Source: Lantana camara
Lineage: Eukaryota; Streptophyta; Magnoliopsida; Lamiales; Verbenaceae
Length of the DNA: 64,000 nt
NCBI GenBank assembly: GCA_037501455.1
Contig: CM074857.1
Span: 103,697,501 to 103,761,500 of the forward strand
Direction: 5' to 3'
Shown: positions 59,161-64,000 of the stretch, one piece after another
How the letters are laid out: every line of letters starts with the position of its first letter
How positions within the stretch are numbered: the first letter of the stretch is position 1
Translations under genes and position numbers: made by a program
Notes under the pieces: model-generated
Told to the model about the DNA's origin: nothing
The model's input: only the letters and a program-made list of their open reading frames with translations
The model's database searches: none

Positions 59161-62100
59161 ATCTACATATCAAAGGTCCAAAGTTATGTTAGAATATTTT
59201 CCATCATGGTTGATGGTTTTTTCCTTCGAAATTTCATGTATTTATTTTCAGAACCAAATCAATAAAGCTGAATCACACAGACATGACCAAGTGGATATAT
59301 TTTATTAAGGTCTAAAATTCTTACAGACAATGCAAAATAAGCAAGCTTCATTTGTCCACTAATTTTTAAAAATTTCAATATTTTTGCAAGGACACTTAAA
59401 ATAAACACAACAATCAAGTTTGCAAATATCAACATATTTCATTACATCTCAGCATACATGTACTCACCTTAATATGATGCAGCTCCAAATCCAAACGATA
59501 ACAAAGTTCAATCCAACATTAAGCTTAGAAATTAGATCCTGTAAAATAGTAGAAGAAGAAAAAGGACTACTTTTAGTCACCTTGTATTCACATAAACACA
59601 GTTATGCAGAAACTCTATACAAGCAAACATTGTAGAAACTTTGACATAACTTTTTGCTCGGAATGTATTTTAATGAGCCGTAAAATTCCTAGTAAAGTAG
59701 ACAACCTTATATTTCAAATGGAATTGGCCTCAATTCCTAGAGATTTCTGCACGAATACAGATTTTAGAGTAAATTCGGGACAATACAACAACTCCGCTGA
59801 AGGGACACCTTTCAAAGACAAGTTTGTTTACCACATCAAACGAATTCAAAAAATTATGAAATTTTATAGATACACTCCCAACACATATATGCACTTTTCG
59901 GTAAAACAATTTTGTAAAATTCAAAGGTTTGCCCCATCTGCTCAGTCCGTAAATTCAGATAAGAAAACAGGGTAAAACCGGGGACAGCAGTTTCGTTCGG
60001 AATTTTTTTTGGGTATCAAACGGACTCGGATGAACACGAAATTTAACATAGATAAACCTTTGTATAATGGGTATATGCCACTGAAACAGTTTCATGAAAA
60101 GAGTTTGTATGAGTTCGAAATTTACATTTGACTTCACTACATACAAGATGTCAAAATTTAAAATACATTTGAGTTTATATGGTTATCTGAAATTCTGATA
60201 TTCCATGTTTGACAAACCTTGATCCATCCAAGAATGTAGCTAGCACATGTAATGCAATTTAGAAAAATATGGTTCTTCTAAACACCCTAACGGATTAACA
60301 AATTAAATAAACAGATAAAGTCATCAAGCTACAGAATTGACTTTAGCAGCGCATAATGGTACAAATGATGCTTGTGTACAATCAGCACATATCAGTGCAT
60401 ATCATACAAATATGTCAGTTCAATTAGTAATATCAGTGCATATCCGTACAAATATGTCAGTTCAAGCAACAAAAATGGCAATGATATCATACATGAGATA
60501 CAATCAGAACACTTCTTACGATATAATCAAAACAATAGGTCGAGCCATCAATTTATCATTCAAATAACGTTAAATTAGGAAACATCATAACTCATGCAAG
60601 GGTAAAACATGGTTCCTTAGTAATTCTCTGCGTTTGAGCACATAACTACTCTATTTTGCTTTTTCCAGTAAAACATCATCTATAAAGTGCAATACCCTGA
60701 TTTCATATATGCACCCATGTCATGACAGCTATTTATATACGGTATATAGATTCTTTCCCAGTAAAAAATTTCACGTATCAACCTTACCTGTCGGTCCACC
60801 ACTCACAACAAGCCTTGTCTCCCCGATTCTTCAAGATATTGCTACCTATTTGGTCAAAAACCACTCAAATCAGCTCAACCGGGGTTGTAATATAGCGATT
60901 CTTCAAGATATTGCTACCTATTTGGTCAAAAACCACTCAAATCAGCTCAACCGGGGTTGTAATATAGTGACAACTACATAGCTTAAACTGTCATCAAAGT
61001 CGATTAATCACGTAACTACTGCATCTTGAATATAAAATATTGAAGTAATCTATTTTGAAGATAAAATATTGAAGTAATCTGTTTTGAAGATAAAGCATTC
61101 GTACGACTAACATACAATGAAAATTATTAAGAAAAACAAAGAAAGAGGAACTTTTTTGAGCTGTATTCATTATATTGTCCCAAAATACAAGCGTTTGGGT
61201 TCAGATCACCAAATCATGCATCACTTTACTAGTAAGTGCATAAGCAGTCCATCTTATGGAGTAGTTATCTGATTATTCGTTTCAGACAAAATCATGCATG
61301 CACGCACACAAGATTACACACAGAGGCACGTAAAAACAGGGATGAAAACATTAATTTTTGGCTCTTGCCTCTTATCATCAACTAACACTCATAAGCGCAA
61401 GATTATTTAAAACAATAAGAGTATGATTCATCAATAAGCTTCATGTTCACTACGATTCTACTGATAAAGAGCAACGTAACAGAGCAAGAAAAATGAATAC
61501 AATACAACTCAAATACTCCTTTCATCATTTATTTGAACTTATAACAAAAAACAACTATCTTTCTTCAGCTGAAATAGATGTATACATACATATATAGATA
61601 TAAAGCTCTAAAATTTTCAAAACAACAAAATATTAGCTGTTTTTTCAACCCAACAAAACTTACTTATAGCTTCACCACTTCGAGTTCCTCAATAATTTAC
61701 TCATAATTTTTAACTCTATTTTTGTTCCCATACACCAAACTTGTCTCGTGCGCCCAAATACAAGGGAAAAAGAAAACCCATAAATTCCGAATTCTTCAAA
61801 ATCAAAACTTTGCCACCAAACATGAATTTCAGAAGAAAAACAGCAACCTGAGGATCCGGAATCGGTTTTCCCTTTTGAACGTATCGATAAGGATCCGACG
61901 CAGACGCCAAAGCTGTCTTCTCCTGAAACGCACGTTCAAAGTTCAGATTCAATAAAGGAAAGACCAAATTAAAGAAATTATTATAATTACACGAGTTCTT
62001 ACCTCTTGCTCTCTTCTCAGCTGCTGCGAAGGTCAAACCCAGAGGTAATAAGCTAAGGTTCTCAAGTGCTGCGAAAGTCGATTAATCACGAAAATGCTGC

Positions 62101-63180
62101 AAATTTGGCGATTCTAAAAAAAAAATTAGCATGAAACATCTTACCTTCAAAACAGATTACTGCTCTTCATGATTATGTGCAGACTTTAAAAGACCACTTT
62201 GTAGGCTGAAGTAAAAACAATCAACCATCATGAGAACTACCCAATTATAGATTAAAACAGTTAATAATTCTAACAAAATAATAGTTAAAAACTGATAGAC
62301 AGATAAAGAACATACCAAATCATACCAGCTAAAGAACATAGAAAATAAGTTTAAGAGCCACAATAACACATCATATACGGGAATGTATACCAAATCATTT
62401 GAAGCTCAAGATTCAACAAATTCTAATTCAAGAACTCCATCATCTTTTCTGGGAAATTATATCCACATTCACAGGAAGTAACATCTCAACTTAGATATAA
62501 AGAGGTCAAACTTCTAAGGTTTAAGACAAAACAGAAAGAAGGTCCCTTCCAAATCTACCCAAACATAAAATACACACACACTCTAAACAATATAAACCAG
62601 TACTGCAGAAACACACACACACATGAACTACAGAAAAGAAGCTTTTGCAGAGATACACAGGAGCACAAACACACATAAATCCAACCAACATTGCAAAATC
62701 GACCAAAAAAGATCCCATCTTTCAGGAAAAAAATGAGATTTTTGGTGATAAAAGAGCTCACTTGGAAGAACCATAACTAGGAAAGGAATCAAAAGCAGAA
62801 TCAAATGAAATGACAAACAAGCATTCAATCTTTTGGGTGCTTTGCTGAATGAAAAGCAAGAAGTCAAACAGCCATACCAGTTGGAAATTTCAGCTCTCTT
62901 TTCTCCAAAATGGCAGCTCAGCTGAGATGTTACCGGCCTTTACCCTCACAGAAGTTCCAAGAAATTGGTAAAAGAGAGTAGGAAAATAAAAACCCTTTTC
63001 TTTGTTTGGAGGCGCCGACGATGGAGACGGAGGCTTCGGCGGGGCGGAAAGTGTGGGCCAAGGTTGATTTTGGGACCGGCGAAATGTTATCTTTTCAGCG
63101 AGGGAGATTGAGAGTGGCGGATATGGGAGGGAAAAGCCTGAAATGAGATTTGGAGAGGCGAGATTGAACTTAGCCAACAA
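59161..63180. other. 5' region of G upstream of the transposase
   Basis: About 4 kb, AT-rich, without a recognised gene. On the minus strand, exon-like pieces occur: about 62075-62004 (LGLTFAAAEKRAR, donor GTAAGA), 61927-61852 after a TTTCAG acceptor (EKTALASASDPYRYVQKGK), and an ORF at 63180-62890 with a Ser/Pro-rich N terminus (SQNQPWPTLSAPPKPPSPSS). These could be leader exons of the transposase gene or captured host exons; I cannot identify them. Confidence 0.4.
60824..60967. repeat. Exact 72-bp tandem duplication
   Basis: The unit beginning cgattcttcaagatattgct occurs at 60824 and again at 60896, ending ttgtaatatag. By eye the two copies are identical. It is a recent duplication in non-coding DNA of G. 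Confidence 0.85.
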
Positions 63181-63727
63181 TTAGTGCATGAATATTCCGA
63201 CGAAACATCTCGCCGGAGACGCATCGCACAAAATCAATTTTAGTTGCTTATTTTTTGGCACAAGATTTCATCGCAATATCGCCGGACTGTTCAGACACGA
63301 TTGAGACGAAGACTCTTCTGAATTTGGCTAAAAAAAACCCCAATTATTTTCAGACGAAATATTTCGTCGGTGTTTGGCTGCAAATGTGAAATTATTTCAG
63401 ACGAAAAGGTTCGTCTAAATTTCGTCTAAAAATTCTGACGACTTTCAGACTAATTTTAGTCTGAAAACTATTAAATAAAAATAATTGAAAAGCTCAGGCG
63501 AAAGTTCGTCGCAAACGTTCGTCTGAATTATAAAAAATATTTATTTTATTAATTATAATTTTATTTCGTCGAAAATTCGTCTGAGATTCGCTGAAAATTT
63601 TAAATCGTAGAAGGAAAGCAACATGTTATTAGTTTTGTTTGAATTTCATCTGAAATTCATTGGAAATTTTCAGACCCAAAAAGTTCGTCGGAAACGTTCG
63701 CCGGAAAATGACTGTTTTTTTGTAGTG
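63181..63727 (-). repeat. Subterminal repeats and terminal inverted repeat of G
   Basis: Short direct and inverted copies of cagacgaaa / ttcgtctga and of gtcgga/gccgga words occur throughout (for example near 63350, 63400, 63440, 63500, 63570 and 63680). The end tttttttgtagtg at 63715-63727 is the CACTA terminus read from the other strand. Confidence 0.75.
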
Positions 63728-64000
63728 GTTGGTAAGTCCCTTCATACGATCTCCGATACAAAGTATCTTTGTATAGCAGAAAATGGGAAGAGCTCCTACG
63801 TTCTTTTGTTTTATGTCGAGAATCAGACGGTAGCTTTCCATGTCTTAGATAGTCGACCATTGGAGTTCTCCAATCATCCTCATCATTTACCGCGATTGAA
63901 ATGACGCTTACATTCTCAGTGTTAAACTTTTCCAATGAGGGCACAACCCACCGGTTACACATGGGTACGCTCGTCGTTTCACCCTTTGATAGGGCCATGG
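63728..64000 (-). pseudogene. Ty3/gypsy pol fragment that G inserted into
   Basis: The minus strand from 63998 reads SVPMCNRWVVP, then DWRTPMVDYLRHGKLPSDSR and FLLYKDTLYRRSYEG. This is the linker between RNase H and the integrase zinc finger in Tat-like gypsy polyproteins. The frame stops matching at the G terminus (63727). It runs off the right edge, so the element's extent is unknown. Confidence 0.7.

Larger units (their letters stand above)
1..63727 (-). mobile_element. CACTA (En/Spm) DNA transposon G, the outer shell of nearly the whole window
   Basis: The minus-strand 5' terminus is at 63727, where reading inward gives CACTACAAAAAAACAG, a CACTA-type terminal inverted repeat. Short inverted repeats of the cagacgaaa / ttcgtctga type crowd the 500 bases inside it. 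The element encodes a TNP2-like transposase on the minus strand in three separated pieces (56630-59160, 13874-14065, 905-1648). They fall in the expected order of transposase-associated domain, TNP2 core, DUF4218-like and DUF4216-like parts, with retrotransposons between them. The other end lies left of base 1. Removing the nested insertions leaves about 9 kb of G here. The transposase has frameshifts, stops and a core deletion, so G is not autonomous now. The flanking 3-bp duplication cannot be checked because the left end is outside the window. Confidence 0.8.

Noticed and set aside
62521..62867. Minus-strand Cys/Val/Phe-rich open frames
   Set aside because: Driven by low-complexity acacac and AT-rich sequence on the other strand; no domain seen.

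Overview
The window is plant nuclear heterochromatin, almost certainly from an angiosperm and possibly a eudicot (I cannot name the species). It is made almost entirely of transposable elements nested inside one another. I see no intact free-standing host gene and no tRNA, rRNA or CRISPR. The evidence is matched target-site duplications (TSDs), LTR pairs with primer-binding sites (PBS) and polypurine tracts (PPT), and open reading frames that stop at one junction and resume at another.

Layout, outermost to innermost. A Ty3/gypsy pol relic (63728-64000) was entered by CACTA element G, whose terminus is at 63727 and whose other end lies left of base 1. About 9 kb of G remains visible: a broken TNP2-type transposase (minus strand: 56630-59160, 13874-14065, 905-1648) and a long 5' region (59161-63727). 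Element A (1680-13868, TSD agctt) sits in G, probably in an intron. Element B, a non-autonomous Athila-like retrotransposon, also interrupts G (53985-56629 and 14066-14272). D, a Tat-type gypsy element (14273-53984, TSD cctgt), sits in B. Inside D are solo LTR H1 (14807-23530, TSD aggct), which itself holds C (16594-23234, TSD caagg, same family as B); E, a Tekay/Del chromovirus (31205-42071, TSD taccg); F, a CACTA element carrying host-gene pieces (42148-48717, TSD ccg); and solo LTR H2 (50137-52149, TSD tctgt). The deepest chain is pol relic > G > B > D > H1 > C.

The most interesting biology is in A and D. Both are Tat-lineage elements (dual RNase H) that carry, between pol and the 3' LTR, a separate gene on the opposite strand. 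In A this antisense gene (2840-5458, plus strand) is intact: three exons joined by two short introns give one 810-residue frame, with a PF04195-like region followed by a long coiled coil and its own TATA box. D carries a decayed homologue with the same exon plan, now split by three later insertions. A is also structurally odd: it has three LTRs in one insertion, and its pol frame begins with an inverted piece of an antisense-gene exon fused in frame.

F is a Pack-CACTA element. All its recognisable cargo lies on the minus strand: pieces of a Dr1/NC2-beta gene, a PAP2-type lipid phosphatase, a TRAPPC6 gene with its 5' leader and leader intron, probably an HMG-box protein, and an unidentified three-exon frame. 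Most other retroelement frames are broken by stops, many of them explicable as C-to-T changes, as expected for methylated, silenced DNA.
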